Source of the DNA: Rhodococcus sp. B50 | GTDB lineage: Bacteria; Actinomycetota; Actinomycetes; Mycobacteriales; Mycobacteriaceae | NCBI RefSeq assembly: GCF_013602415.1 | Contig: NZ_WPAG02000003.1 | Location: 682,001 to 746,000, forward strand | Direction: 5' to 3' | Length of the DNA stretch: 64,000 bases | In this document: piece by piece, positions 44,676-53,714 of the stretch | Layout of the letters: each line of letters starts with the position of its first letter | Position numbering within the stretch: the stretch's first letter is position 1 | Notes under the pieces: generated by a model | The model's input: the letters and a program-made list of their open reading frames with translations, nothing else | Told to the model about the DNA's origin: nothing | Databases searched by the model: none | Position numbers and translations under genes: made by a program

Positions 44676-45674
44676 TCACGGCTCCTGGACGATCTCTGCA
44701 GCGACAGTGACGACGGCTTGGCCGACGGCGCCTCCGCTGCGGCTGGCGATGGCGGCAGGCACGTCATCGAACGCGTAGGTCTCGGTGACGGGCGGGGTGA
44801 TCGAGCCGTCGCGCAGGAAGGTGGAGAGGGCTTCGCGGGTGAGGTCGCGTTCGGTGTCGGAGCGGAAGAGGGCAAGGGCTCCGCTGACGGAGTAGTCGTT
44901 GAAGACGATGTGCTGGGGGTCGGGTTGCCCCCACGTGCCGCTGGCGAAGCCGACCAGCAGAACGCGCCCCCCGCGGCTGACGGCTCTGGTGGCTTGCTCG
45001 TATGTTTCACCGCCGACGGTGTCGTAGATGACGTCGGCGCCGCGGCTGCCGCTGAGTTCGAGCACCGTCTCGGCGAGGTCGTGTTCGGTGAGGTCGATGA
45101 CGTGGTCGGCGCCTTGGAGCCGGCAGAAGCGTGCTTTGTCCTCGTGGCGGGCGGTGGCGATGACGGTGGCACCGAGGGCTTTGCCGAGTTGGATGGCGGC
45201 CGATCCCGTGCGTCCTGAGCCGCCCAGGACCAGGAGGGTCTCGCCTTCGCTGAGGGCGGCGCGGTGGGCAAGGCTGATGTGGGCGAGGTGGTAGGAGCCG
45301 GGGAACCCGGCGGCGTGTGTGTCGGTGAGTTCGGCGGGGGCCGGTGTTGCCCCGAGGGCGGGGCTGAGGGTGTATTCGGCGAGTCCGCCGATCGCGATGT
45401 CGGCCCGGCTGTTGCCCATGATCCGGGTGCCCGCGGAGAAGGGATATCCGGGGCCGGGTTTGTCCACGATGCCGACGATTTCCTGGCCGGGAGAGACCGG
45501 GGCCGAGGGGACCAGCGGGTAGCGGCCCTGGACCATCATCAGGTCGGGCAGCGCGACGCTGGCGGCCAGGACGCGCACGCGGGCCTCGTTCGGGCCGGGT
45601 TCGGGAAGGGGGACTTCCACCTTCTTCAGGACGGTGTTCGGCGGGCCGAACTCGCTTGCCTGCCAGCGTTTCAT
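44676..45674 (-). CDS. medium-chain dehydrogenase, quinone-oxidoreductase type
   Basis: 332 residues. No zinc-binding cysteine pattern; Rossmann site LLVLGGSGRTGSAAIQLGKA; DVIYDTVGGETYEQATRA is typical of the QOR group that reduces quinones or enones with NADPH. It is last of three leftward reductase genes below a TetR gene. The space 44477-44675 holds no recognised gene. Confidence 0.92.
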   Translation of the reverse strand: MKRWQASEFGPPNTVLKKVEVPLPEPGPNEARVRVLAASVALPDLMMVQGRYPLVPSAPVSPGQEIVGIVDKPGPGYPFSAGTRIMGNSRADIAIGGLAEYTLSPALGATPAPAELTDTHAAGFPGSYHLAHISLAHRAALSEGETLLVLGGSGRTGSAAIQLGKALGATVIATARHEDKARFCRLQGADHVIDLTEHDLAETVLELSGSRGADVIYDTVGGETYEQATRAVSRGGRVLLVGFASGTWGQPDPQHIVFNDYSVSGALALFRSDTERDLTREALSTFLRDGSITPPVTETYAFDDVPAAIASRSGGAVGQAVVTVAAEIVQEP

Positions 45675-45772
45675 GAAAGCGTTCCTTTCGGTCGGGACAA
45701 GCGCCGAGCCGGTTTAGGCGGACGACGTGTTCGGGTCGGGTCGCTCAGCCGGCGCGGCCGGTGAACGATCTC

Positions 45773-46477
45773 TTAATGCTTGTCGAGGATTCCGGGAGTG
45801 TCGTGCAGGACAACACTCTGCTCCAGCACGGCCCGTTCCATGCGGAACCCGTTGGCCGGCGCGGCTTCGTCGGCGGTGCCGAAGGAGATGCCGAACAGCA
45901 GCTTCAGGTCTGTGGGGACTTCCAGGAATTCGCGGACCGTGTCGGCGTAGAACCCGAGCATGGTCTGCGGAATACCGCCGAGCCCCCGGGCGGTCAGCGA
46001 CAGCAGAAAGTTCTGGGCGTACATGCCGATATCGCCTGCCGCCCGCACCCCGTCACCGAACGCCGGCATGAAAAGGAAAGCGACGTGAGGTGCGCCGAAG
46101 AAATCCAGGTTCTCGCGCGCCGCCGCCTTCCTGGCTGCCTGGTCCGAGCGCGCGATGCCCATGGCCCCGTAGAGGGTCGCGGCATGGTGGTGGGCCCGAT
46201 CGAGATAGGTGCCCTCACCGAAGTCGGCGTAGTCGAAGGTGAAGTCGGGCGAGATTCGCTCCTGGTCATCGGCCTGGAGCAGTTCCTTGCTCAGCGCGTC
46301 CCGCGCCGCGCCAGAGACCACATGCACCGTCCACGGCTGGGTGTTGCAGTTCGACGGCGCCATCTGCGCATCCTCCAGCACACCCCGGATATCCGCGGGA
46401 GACACCGGATCGGGAAGGAACTTCCGTACAGAGTGCCGGGACCGCACGAGGTCGCTGAACGCTACGGACGTGGACAA
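45773..46477 (-). CDS. nitroreductase-family protein
   Basis: 234 residues. RSRHSVRKFLPDPVSPADI and APSNCNTQPWTVHVVSG form the FMN site; FLLSLTARGLGGIPQTML is the conserved helix. A TTG start at 46477 is chosen because AAGGAG lies just before it. The family reduces nitro groups, quinones or enones with NAD(P)H. Confidence 0.92.
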   Translation of the reverse strand: MSTSVAFSDLVRSRHSVRKFLPDPVSPADIRGVLEDAQMAPSNCNTQPWTVHVVSGAARDALSKELLQADDQERISPDFTFDYADFGEGTYLDRAHHHAATLYGAMGIARSDQAARKAAARENLDFFGAPHVAFLFMPAFGDGVRAAGDIGMYAQNFLLSLTARGLGGIPQTMLGFYADTVREFLEVPTDLKLLFGISFGTADEAAPANGFRMERAVLEQSVVLHDTPGILDKH

Positions 46478-46569
46478 AACATCTCCTTTCGAACTCGCCC
46501 GATACGTGGGGCACGACTGTGCCATACATACCGGCGGGCTCGTCGGTGGTGTCGGTGATGGAATCGACG

Positions 46570-47310
46570 TCAGCGGTGAAGGGAGCGGTTGAGTTCCACC
46601 ATGTCGTCCAGCGCGGGCAGGGAGGGGAGACCCGCTAGGTACTCCAGCTGGCGGTCACGGATGCCCGGGGTCTGCTCCCGGTCGGCCGCCTGCAGGGCCG
46701 GCCCCAGCTCGTCGAGGCTCAGCTCGGTGCAGTACGCGGGCGTTGCCGGCTGCTGACGCCAGGAGTCGGCCAGTTTGCCTGCGTCGAAGGGGTCGAAGCC
46801 GCTCTCGTCCACCAGGCGCATGGCTACGCGCCGCGCCTCGTCGGAGTCGGCCGCGACCGGAAGCGCGATCCGGCCCGGCGTGCCCGCGGGAACACCCTTG
46901 GTCTTCAAGGTGCCTTCCAGGACCGCGTTCCACGCCTTGACCACGGGCCGTCCCAACTGCTCGGCCACCCACAGGCTCTCGACTTGGCCCTGCCCCAACC
47001 CCTCGATAGGAACGTTCCACGCCCGGAAGGGGGCGTAGTTGGTGGTGTCGATGACGACGGTCTCCTCGGGCACGGAAGTGAACAGTCCGGCGACCTCCGG
47101 GACCTTGAAGAAGGGGACGGACAGGATCACGACGTCCTTGCCCTGTACGGCGTCGGCAGCCGTCGCCGCTTGCGCCCCGAACTCCAGCACATCCGCATCG
47201 ATGGTCTCTGGGCCCCGGGAGTTCGCGACGGCGACCTCGTGCCCGCCTGCACTGAAGATGCGCGCCAGGTGTGCCCCGATCGCCCCTGTACCGATAACAC
47301 CTATTTTCAT
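46570..47310 (-). CDS. NAD(P)-binding protein of the NADPH:F420 reductase-like family
   Basis: 246 residues. IGVIGTGAIGAHLARIFSAG at the N-terminus, HEVAVANSRGPET at the NADP phosphate region, and VVKAWNAVLEGTL as in Fno-like proteins. It may use F420 or NADPH as partner, suiting a redox defence role with the neighbouring reductases. Confidence 0.85.
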   Translation of the reverse strand: MKIGVIGTGAIGAHLARIFSAGGHEVAVANSRGPETIDADVLEFGAQAATAADAVQGKDVVILSVPFFKVPEVAGLFTSVPEETVVIDTTNYAPFRAWNVPIEGLGQGQVESLWVAEQLGRPVVKAWNAVLEGTLKTKGVPAGTPGRIALPVAADSDEARRVAMRLVDESGFDPFDAGKLADSWRQQPATPAYCTELSLDELGPALQAADREQTPGIRDRQLEYLAGLPSLPALDDMVELNRSLHR

Positions 47311-47334
47311 ACTTGGTCCTTACTCGAGACGCGA

Positions 47335-47354
47335 CCCTCCCCGGAAGGGGAGGG
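47335..47354. terminator. GC-rich perfect hairpin
   Basis: CCCTCCCC-GGAA-GGGGAGGG, an 8-bp perfect stem with a tetraloop, between the TetR stop and the start of the F420 reductase-like gene. It could attenuate read-through; there is no T-run. Confidence 0.45.
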
Positions 47355-47480
47355 CGAGACGTGATAACTGACTTTGGGCAAACGGACCGCACGGCCCGCA
47401 GTTCAGGAAAGGGGCCGCCCGCGGCACCCTTCCTACGGCTTTCCGGCAGCCTGCTGGGGACGTGGCCGGCGACCGATGTC

Positions 47481-48089
47481 CTATACGTGGTTGTTCCGGA
47501 CGTCCTGCTCGCGGTATCCGCTTTCGATGAGGGCGCGCAGCCGATCCAGCGATGCCTCGTCGACGGTGCCGGTTCCCCTGACCCAAGCCACCGAGCTGGA
47601 CGCGAGAAAGAGGTCGTACCCCTTCACCGACGCTCTCGTGTCCCCGGCGCGCTGCGCGGCCCGCACGTACTTGTCGGTAATGGCGATGAGCTGGTCACAC
47701 GGGAGGGTGAGCGGGTTGTCCGGTTCCTGTGCCCTAGCCGCGGCCATGAGCGGTTCGGGCAGTCCGCTGAAGGCGCTGAAGTAGTCCTCCATCGCCCGCA
47801 GCCACTGACGCAGCGCCTCGGAGGCGTCACCGAGCTGTGAGATGTCTTCCCGGCGGGTTACCAACTCCTCGGAGCGCGTCTGCAACACGGCCGCCAGCAG
47901 CGCCCCACGGGTGGGGAAGTGCCGGTACAGCGTCCCGACCCCGACGCCCGCCTCCTTGGCCACCGCCTCCAGCGAGGCACCGACGCCATGCTGCAGGAAG
48001 TGACGCTGGGCCGCCTCCAAGAGAGCGGCGCGGTTGCGCTGGACATCCGCACGGGGTCTGCGAACCTGCTGCTCCTTATTGCTGCTCAT
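47481..48089 (-). CDS. TetR-family regulator
   Basis: 202 residues. HTH at about 20-65 (ALLEAAQRHFLQHGVGASLE, GVGVGTLYRHFPTRGALLA) and a helical ligand domain. GGGAGGAGG precedes the ATG. Two palindromes just upstream are probable operators. It likely represses itself and the three reductase genes that follow. Confidence 0.93.
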   Translation of the reverse strand: MSSNKEQQVRRPRADVQRNRAALLEAAQRHFLQHGVGASLEAVAKEAGVGVGTLYRHFPTRGALLAAVLQTRSEELVTRREDISQLGDASEALRQWLRAMEDYFSAFSGLPEPLMAAARAQEPDNPLTLPCDQLIAITDKYVRAAQRAGDTRASVKGYDLFLASSSVAWVRGTGTVDEASLDRLRALIESGYREQDVRNNHV

Positions 48090-48127
48090 ACGCCTCCTCC
48101 CTCACGCGATCCGACGGTTACACAAAA

Positions 48128-48176
48128 CGGAGGATGCCTCCGTGTGTTGTCGAGCGTAAACCGGAGATGGCCTCCG
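48128..48176. promoter_or_regulatory. paired palindromes, candidate TetR operators
   Basis: CGGAG-GATGC-CTCCG at 48128-48142 and CGGAG-ATGGC-CTCCG at 48162-48176 share arms and spacing, with centres 34 bp apart. They lie 39-87 bp upstream of the TetR start, a standard autoregulatory arrangement. Confidence 0.72.
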
Positions 48177-48366
48177 GTCAACTCACCCACCTCCCCGAAG
48201 GGCAGGAACCCGCCCCTGCGCTCCAGGGGGCCGGCCCCCTACAGCGCGGTTCGCATACCTGGCCTGACGGCCGGGCTGATGCTCCACCAGATTGCCCGGA
48301 ACTGCGAGCACGCCGAATTCGACAGTTGCGGTCGGCAAACCGGGCGATGAGACGAAAACGGTCGTT

Positions 48367-48495
48367 ACTGTCCCAAATCGGGCGCGGCGAATCGGATCGG
48401 CAAAGCCGCAGCTCGCCGAGACCTCGAAACGGGTCAGAACCCGTGTGCGGAATCTAGGAGACGAAACCGGGTCTGTCGGCCCTTTATGGGACAGT
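48367..48495. repeat. inverted repeat upstream of the resolvase, candidate res site
   Basis: ACTGTCCCA (48367-48375) and TGGGACAGT (48487-48495) are exact complements bracketing a 129-bp segment that ends 8 bp before the resolvase GTG/ATG region. Tn3-type res sites are of similar size and place. The rest of 48177-48502 holds no gene. Confidence 0.5.
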
Positions 48496-48502
48496 CCCGG
48501 GC

Positions 48503-49075
48503 ATGGCCAGGTTCGGATACGCGCGGGTGTCCACGCGCGGACAAAAAGACGACTCCCAGATCGACGCACTCACCGCCACCGGCTGCGAAAAGATCTGGGT
48601 CGACAAAGCATCCGGGAAACTGGCACGCCGCCCGGAATGGGACAAATGCTTCGAACACCTGCGCTGCGGCGACGAACTCGTCATCACCCGGCTCTCACGC
48701 CCGTTCCGATCGGTGCGGCACATGACCGAACTCGCCGCCGCCCTCGACGAACGCGGCATCGACCTGGTCGTGCTCAAACAAGGCATCGACACCACCACCC
48801 CCGCCGGACGGTTCCTGTTCCACGTCATCGCCGCCATGGACGAAATGACCGCCGACCTCATCAGCGAAGGCACCCTCGAAGGACTCGAATCCGCCCGAGC
48901 ACGCGGACGAGTCGGCGGGCGCCCAGCGGCCTTGACCACCCTGCAGGCGCTCAAGGCACGCCAGATGTACGACGAAACCGACGACCACGGCAAACGCCGC
49001 TACACCGTCGCCCAGATCGCCGAAACCTTCAACGTCTCCCGCAAAACCATCTACCGCCACCTCGACCGCCCGTAA
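48503..49075 (+). CDS. tnpR: serine resolvase/invertase of the Tn3 type
   Basis: 190 residues. FGYARVSTRGQ (catalytic Ser10), ITRLSRPFRSVRHM, GRFLFHVIAAMDEMTADLIS and a C-terminal HTH (YTVAQIAETFNVSRKTIYRH). The size and domain order are complete. It may resolve cointegrates of the transposon whose transposase tail is at 43868-44476. Confidence 0.94.
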   Translation: MARFGYARVSTRGQKDDSQIDALTATGCEKIWVDKASGKLARRPEWDKCFEHLRCGDELVITRLSRPFRSVRHMTELAAALDERGIDLVVLKQGIDTTTPAGRFLFHVIAAMDEMTADLISEGTLEGLESARARGRVGGRPAALTTLQALKARQMYDETDDHGKRRYTVAQIAETFNVSRKTIYRHLDRP

Positions 49076-49233
49076 CCAGCAGCTACGCCATATCCGCCCG
49101 AAATTCGGCCGATGCTACGGCTACCCCGAGTCCGCCGCGGTCTGCACGCTGACGCTCCCAGCGCGCCATCGGTGGGACACGCCGTGGCTGTCCATGGCCA
49201 TCGCGTATCCGTGCGACAGCTCCTCAGGCACCT

Positions 49234-49311
49234 GCTGACATTCCGTGCGGCCTACCGCTGACATCGAGTGACGTATCGCCAGGTCGACCCGCTGACAGTT
49301 CCGTGCGGCCT
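49234..49311. repeat. short direct repeats in a 386-bp intergenic stretch
   Basis: GCTGACATTCCGTGCGGCCT (49234) recurs as GCTGACAGTTCCGTGCGGCC (49291) with one inserted base; further CTGACA copies lie at about 49258 and 49355. No gene is seen in 49076-49461. They may be old transposon ends or protein-binding sites. Confidence 0.4.
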
Positions 49312-49461
49312 CTCAATCGTCGACCTCGGTGCCGGGCGCTCCGTCCGCGACGGCCTGACAATCCGTCGAGAGCCCCCCGCCGCGCCGTGCAGTGCGCCCG
49401 GCGCACGGGTTATCGTGCGTTCGTCGTCGGTGACGCCTCAGCAACGTCGGTGCACGGTGCC

Positions 49462-50830
49462 GGGACTGTAAGAACAACGGTGTAACTCTGAAAGGAGATA
49501 CGCCACCATGACTGATGTGATTGATCGTGAGGCAGAGACGAACTCAGTTCAGCCGAGTGTCAGCGATGCGCGACTGAAGGAGCTGGTCGAGCAAGCGCGG
49601 GCCGAAGGGTTGCAGTTGACCGGCGACGGTGGGTTGTTGGCGAAGCTGACCAAGCTGGTGGTGGAGTCCGCGCTCGAGGGCGAGATGGATGACCACCTCG
49701 GCTACGGCAAGAGCGACCCGGCCGGCAGGGGCAGCGGCAACTCCCGCAACGGCAGGCGAGCCAAGACCGTGTTGACCGAGGCCGGTCCGGTCGAGCTCGA
49801 CGTGCCTCGGGACCGGGATTCCTCCTTCGAGCCGAAGATCGTGGCGAAGCGGCAGCGGCGGCTGACCGGGGTGGAGGACATGGTGATCTCGCTGTCGGCC
49901 AAGGGGTTGACCACCGGTGAAATCTCTGCGCACATGGCCGAGGTGTACGGCGCCGAGGTGTCCAAGCAGACGATCTCGACGATCACCGAGCGGGTGATGG
50001 ACGGCATGGCCGAGTGGCAGAATCGGCCGTTGGATCCTGTGTACCCGGTGTTGTTCATCGACTGCATTCACGTCAAGATCCGCGACGGTAATGTGGCCAA
50101 CCGGCCGATCTACGTCGTGCTGGGGGTCACTGCCGACGGCACCCGCGACATTCTGGGGTTATGGGCCGGCGAGCACGGCGACGGGGAAGGAGCGAAGTAC
50201 TGGCTTCGGGTGTTGTCCGAGCTGAAAAATCGTGGTGTGCAAGACGTTCTGATCGCCGTGTGCGACGGTCTGAAGTATCTGCCCGACTCGATCGGGCAGG
50301 TGTGGCCGCAGACCATTGTGCAAACCTGCGTGGTGCACCTCCTTCGCAATACCTACGCCTACGCCTCTCGTAAGGACTGGGCCGAGATCGCCAAGGACCT
50401 CAAACCGGTGTACACCGCGCCGACGGAGCAGGCCGCGCTGGACCGGTTCGTCGAGTTCAGCGACAAATGGGAGAAACGCTATCCCGCGATCATCCGGCTC
50501 TGGACCAACGCCTGGGCCGAGTTCGTGCCGTTCCTGCAGTTCGACAACGCCATCAGGCAGGTCATCTACACGACCAACGCCATCGAGAGTGTCAACGCCA
50601 GGATCCGGAGAGCCGTGAAGGCTCGCGGTCACTTCCCGACCGAGGCCGCGGCCCTGAAATGCGTGTACCTGGCCATCATGAGCCTCGATCCCAAAGGCAC
50701 CGCCCGCCAACGCTGGTCCAACCGCTGGAAGGCAGCACTGAACGCCTTCGAAATCACCTTCGACGGACGCCTGTCCACCGGACGAAAGTAACGACAAATC
50801 AACCAGTTACACCGTTATCTGGACAGACCC
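49462..50830 (+). mobile_element. complete IS256-family element
   Basis: About 1369 bp. The ends share GGG-CTGT and AACGGTGTAACT in inverted orientation (49462-49487 and 50805-50830). Flanks show a near-perfect direct repeat, aCGGTGCC before and cCGGTGCC after, matching the 8-9 bp duplications of this family. Confidence 0.88.
49508..50791 (+). CDS. IS256 (Mutator-type) transposase
   Basis: 427 residues, full length. Catalytic acids in VLFIDCIHVKIRDG (D), VLIAVCDGLKYLPD (D) and YTTNAIESVNARIRRAVKAR (E). AAAGGAG precedes the ATG. Apparently functional. Confidence 0.96.
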   Translation: MTDVIDREAETNSVQPSVSDARLKELVEQARAEGLQLTGDGGLLAKLTKLVVESALEGEMDDHLGYGKSDPAGRGSGNSRNGRRAKTVLTEAGPVELDVPRDRDSSFEPKIVAKRQRRLTGVEDMVISLSAKGLTTGEISAHMAEVYGAEVSKQTISTITERVMDGMAEWQNRPLDPVYPVLFIDCIHVKIRDGNVANRPIYVVLGVTADGTRDILGLWAGEHGDGEGAKYWLRVLSELKNRGVQDVLIAVCDGLKYLPDSIGQVWPQTIVQTCVVHLLRNTYAYASRKDWAEIAKDLKPVYTAPTEQAALDRFVEFSDKWEKRYPAIIRLWTNAWAEFVPFLQFDNAIRQVIYTTNAIESVNARIRRAVKARGHFPTEAAALKCVYLAIMSLDPKGTARQRWSNRWKAALNAFEITFDGRLSTGRK

Positions 50831-51086
50831 CCGGTGCCAGCGGGCCATCCGTCCCTACCGCGGCGGCCCACCGTGCCCGACTTAATATTGATGGATAATC
50901 CTTACTATCCATTCTGGATCGGTGCACAGATTTGATCGGGTCCGTACCGCAGCCGCTGTGCCGCTGTAGGCGTCCCGTGAAGTGGTGGGATTTGGGGGCA
51001 AGCGGCGCGGCTCCGACGTAGAGAGGGCCGTCGGCGGGATCTTCGGTGTGTACGGCCAAGCACGCATCGGAGAAAGAGGTCCACCG

Positions 51087-51915
51087 ATGGCCCTGTCCCA
51101 GTCTGCCCTGTCCGAACTGCTCGACGCATTCCGGACCGGAGAAGGAGTCGATCTGATCCGTGAATCGGTCCGGATGGTGATGCAAGAACTGATCGAAACC
51201 GAAGCCACCGAACAGATCGGCGCAGGCCGCTATGAACGCACCGAATCACGCACGACCGAACGCAACGGAGCCCGGCCCCGACTGGTGGCCACCCAGGCCG
51301 GCGACGTCGAGCTGCGGATCCCGAAACTGCGCAAAGGCTCGTTCTACCCCACGATCGGCGAACCGCGCCGGCGGATCGACCAGGCGCTGTACGCGGTGGT
51401 GATGGAGGCCTACGTGCACGGAGTTTCCACTCGCAGCGTGGACGACCTCGTTGCGGCCCTGGGAATCGACTCCGATATTTCCAAGTCCGAGGTGTCGCGG
51501 ATCTGCGCCGGCCTCGACGAGGTCGTCGGCGCGTTCCGCAACCGTTCGCTCGAACACACCGCGTTTTTCGTACGTCTACCTCGACGCGACCTACCTGCAC
51601 GTACGTGGGCGCCCCCTCGCAGGTGACCTCCATGGCGGTCGTGGTCGCCACCGGGATCACCGCCACCGGTGCACGGGAAGTGCTGGGCCTCGATGTCGGC
51701 GACAGTGAGGACGAGGTGTTCTGGCGCGGCTTTCTCGCTTCGCTGAAGAAACGCGGCCTGTCCGGTGTCCGACTGGTCATCAGCGACCAGCACGCCGGCC
51801 TGGTCACCGCTCTGCGCCGCTCGTTCCAGGGGCCGGGCACCAGCGGTGCCGGGTGCATTTCGCGCGCAACCTGCTGGCGCATGTCCCCAAGTCGCACTCC
51901 GACATCCCACCGGAC
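51087..51915 (+). pseudogene. second IS256-family transposase, multiply frameshifted and truncated
   Basis: MALSQSALSELLDAFRTGEG to RNRSLEHTAFF in one frame; YVYLDATYLHVRGRP in another; ATGITATGAREVLGLDVGDS, LVISDQHAGLVTALRRSFQG in a third; RCRVHFARNLLAHVPKSHSD in a fourth. The C-terminal third with the catalytic Glu is absent. Protein sequence clearly differs from the intact element next door. Confidence 0.88.
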
Positions 51916-51944
51916 CTCTTCGGGATGGCATTGACGCGAAACAT

Positions 51945-52010
51945 TTCGTGGCCTTGCGCAGGATGTCTCGCACATCGCTGAGCTTGTCGTCCTCCCGCGC
52001 AGCACCTGCA
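51945..52010 (-). pseudogene. IS3 OrfA scrap
   Basis: The minus strand reads LREDDKLSDVRDILRKATKC, like the coiled-coil end of IS3 OrfA proteins (normally xxILRKAAKYFA). Only about 22 residues. The rest of 51916-52123 holds nothing recognisable. Confidence 0.35.
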
Positions 52011-52123
52011 GGACCGCCCTCCCGGCACGCTTGTCGGGTGCCGGGAAGGGGTGGAGCAGTACGGCAGGATTCGGGTTCACGATCTCATTGCCGCCGATGG
52101 CGTGCAATTTCATGTGATTTCCG

Positions 52124-52381
52124 TCAGTTCGGCCCCTCGGCCGGCTCGACCTCTTCACCGATCACCAGTGCATGCTCGGGACAAGCGTCCACTCCGCGGC
52201 GTGCCACTTCCTCGTCTCCAGCTCGGACATAGAACGGCTCGACTGTCGAGTATCCATTGTCGTCGACGGGAAACAGGTGCTCGTCGACCGCGAAGCACTG
52301 CGCGTGCCCGACACATCTGTCACGCTCCAGGCGCACAATCATTGCCTTTTCTCGGTGGGTTTTCATCTGCGCCACCTTCAT
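52124..52381 (-). CDS. ferredoxin of the P450-associated CxxHxxC type
   Basis: 85 residues from the ATG in the ATGA overlap with the P450 stop, or 72 from an ATG at 52342. RDRCVGHAQCFAVDEHLF and GVDACPEHALVI give C-x2-H-x2-C...C-P, in which the second classical cluster Cys is His, as in small actinobacterial ferredoxins carrying a [3Fe-4S] cluster. Translation coupling favours the longer form, but the core domain begins at the second ATG. It is the probable electron donor to the P450. Confidence 0.88.
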   Translation of the reverse strand: MKVAQMKTHREKAMIVRLERDRCVGHAQCFAVDEHLFPVDDNGYSTVEPFYVRAGDEEVARRGVDACPEHALVIGEEVEPAEGPN

Positions 52382-53565
52382 GTGCTGATCGGGATGTTGG
52401 TGACCGTGCGAACAGCGACGTTGTCATATACCAATGCGTCGATGTCGATCTCGTAGTCGGGGATGAGACGGAACATCTCTTCCAGGGCGACTCGGACTTC
52501 GAGTCGCGCCAGGTGTGAGCCGAGGCATCGGTGCAGTCCGCTCGCAAAGGTCATGTGGCTGATCTTCTTTCGGTCGAAATCGACGCTGAGCGGGTCGACG
52601 TGGAATGTCGGATCGACGTTCGCTGCAGCCCAGAACGCGTTCACCTGTTCTCCGGCACGAACGATCAATCCATCGCCGAGGTCGATGTCAGCTTCCGGAT
52701 ACCGCATGCCGGAAGGGACGGGGGATTCGTATCGCATCAATTCTTCGATAGCTTTCCGCAACTTTCCTGGATCGTCGACAAGTTGTCGACGCCGATCCGG
52801 ATTCGTGCCGAGCCATGTGACGAGGCATGACATCGAGGCTGTCACTGTGTCGAGGCCGGCGAACATCAGCAAGAACAGGATGTTGATCAGATCGAATTCA
52901 TCGATCGGCCGGCCATCGACCTCCGATCGCAGCAGGTTGGCGATGACATCATCGGCGCTGTCATCGAGGTTCCTACGCTTCTCCTTCAGGAACTCGTCGA
53001 AGTACTCGAGGAGCTTCCCGCCTGCGAGCGCCATGTTTGCGTCGATCTCCTCGGTCGTCTCCCCCTTGGGATGGATCACCCCATCCTTGAACTCGAGGAA
53101 GAAACCGAGGTCCTCGACCGGGGCCCCGACCAGGCTCAGGAAACTCTGGCACGGCAGCGGAACACAGAAGTTGCCGTACAGTTCCGCGCCCCCGCCGTCC
53201 CGAATCGCCTCGAGGAGACCGCGGGCGAGCCCCCGGATCTGAGTCTCGAGGTGGGCCATCGCTCGTGGCGCGAACATCGGGTCGAGTAGTCGGCGCCACT
53301 TCATGTGATCCGGACCGTCGATTTCCAGCGGGATGAGCCGGCCTTCGTGACCGAAACTCCCTCCCCGGCCGCCGTTGCCAAGCACGCTCGGATGTCTGTT
53401 CACGGTGAGAATGTCTTCGTACCGATAGAGATGCAGAGCACCGTCGATGTGCTCGGCGCGAACGTTCCGCGCCTTTTCCGAGTAGACGGCCTGTGGTTCG
53501 GCGAGGGTCTTGACTTGCTGGGACAGTCCTGAGATTCGCGGATCGAATCGAAGCGATAAGTCCAT
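52378..53565 (-). CDS. cytochrome P450
   Basis: 395 residues. I-helix LLMFAGLDTVTASM, K-helix EELMRYESP (ExxR), heme loop MTFASGLHRCLGSHLAR with the thiolate Cys. A soluble bacterial class I enzyme. The ATG at 53565 was chosen; upstream codons have no matching P450 sequence. Operon context (ferredoxin, SDR, aldehyde dehydrogenase) suggests hydroxylation of a terpenoid, steroid or alkyl chain, then oxidation of the alcohol to the acid. Confidence 0.95.
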   Translation of the reverse strand: MDLSLRFDPRISGLSQQVKTLAEPQAVYSEKARNVRAEHIDGALHLYRYEDILTVNRHPSVLGNGGRGGSFGHEGRLIPLEIDGPDHMKWRRLLDPMFAPRAMAHLETQIRGLARGLLEAIRDGGGAELYGNFCVPLPCQSFLSLVGAPVEDLGFFLEFKDGVIHPKGETTEEIDANMALAGGKLLEYFDEFLKEKRRNLDDSADDVIANLLRSEVDGRPIDEFDLINILFLLMFAGLDTVTASMSCLVTWLGTNPDRRRQLVDDPGKLRKAIEELMRYESPVPSGMRYPEADIDLGDGLIVRAGEQVNAFWAAANVDPTFHVDPLSVDFDRKKISHMTFASGLHRCLGSHLARLEVRVALEEMFRLIPDYEIDIDALVYDNVAVRTVTNIPIST

Positions 53566-53714
53566 GCGTGCATACCTTCGAGGGGCAGATAGTCGGGTCC
53601 GAACGAGTGTTGTGCGTGAGCGCCGGCCGGGCCCTGCGCGGTTGGAGGCCGGGCCGACGCACTCGCGCGTCGACGAAGAACGGTCCGGTTCAACCGACCG
53701 GCTTCGTCCACCGC

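Noticed and set aside
49234..49360. CRISPR array
   Set aside because: Only two long and two short repeats, uneven spacing of about 23-63 bp, no cas genes anywhere in the window.
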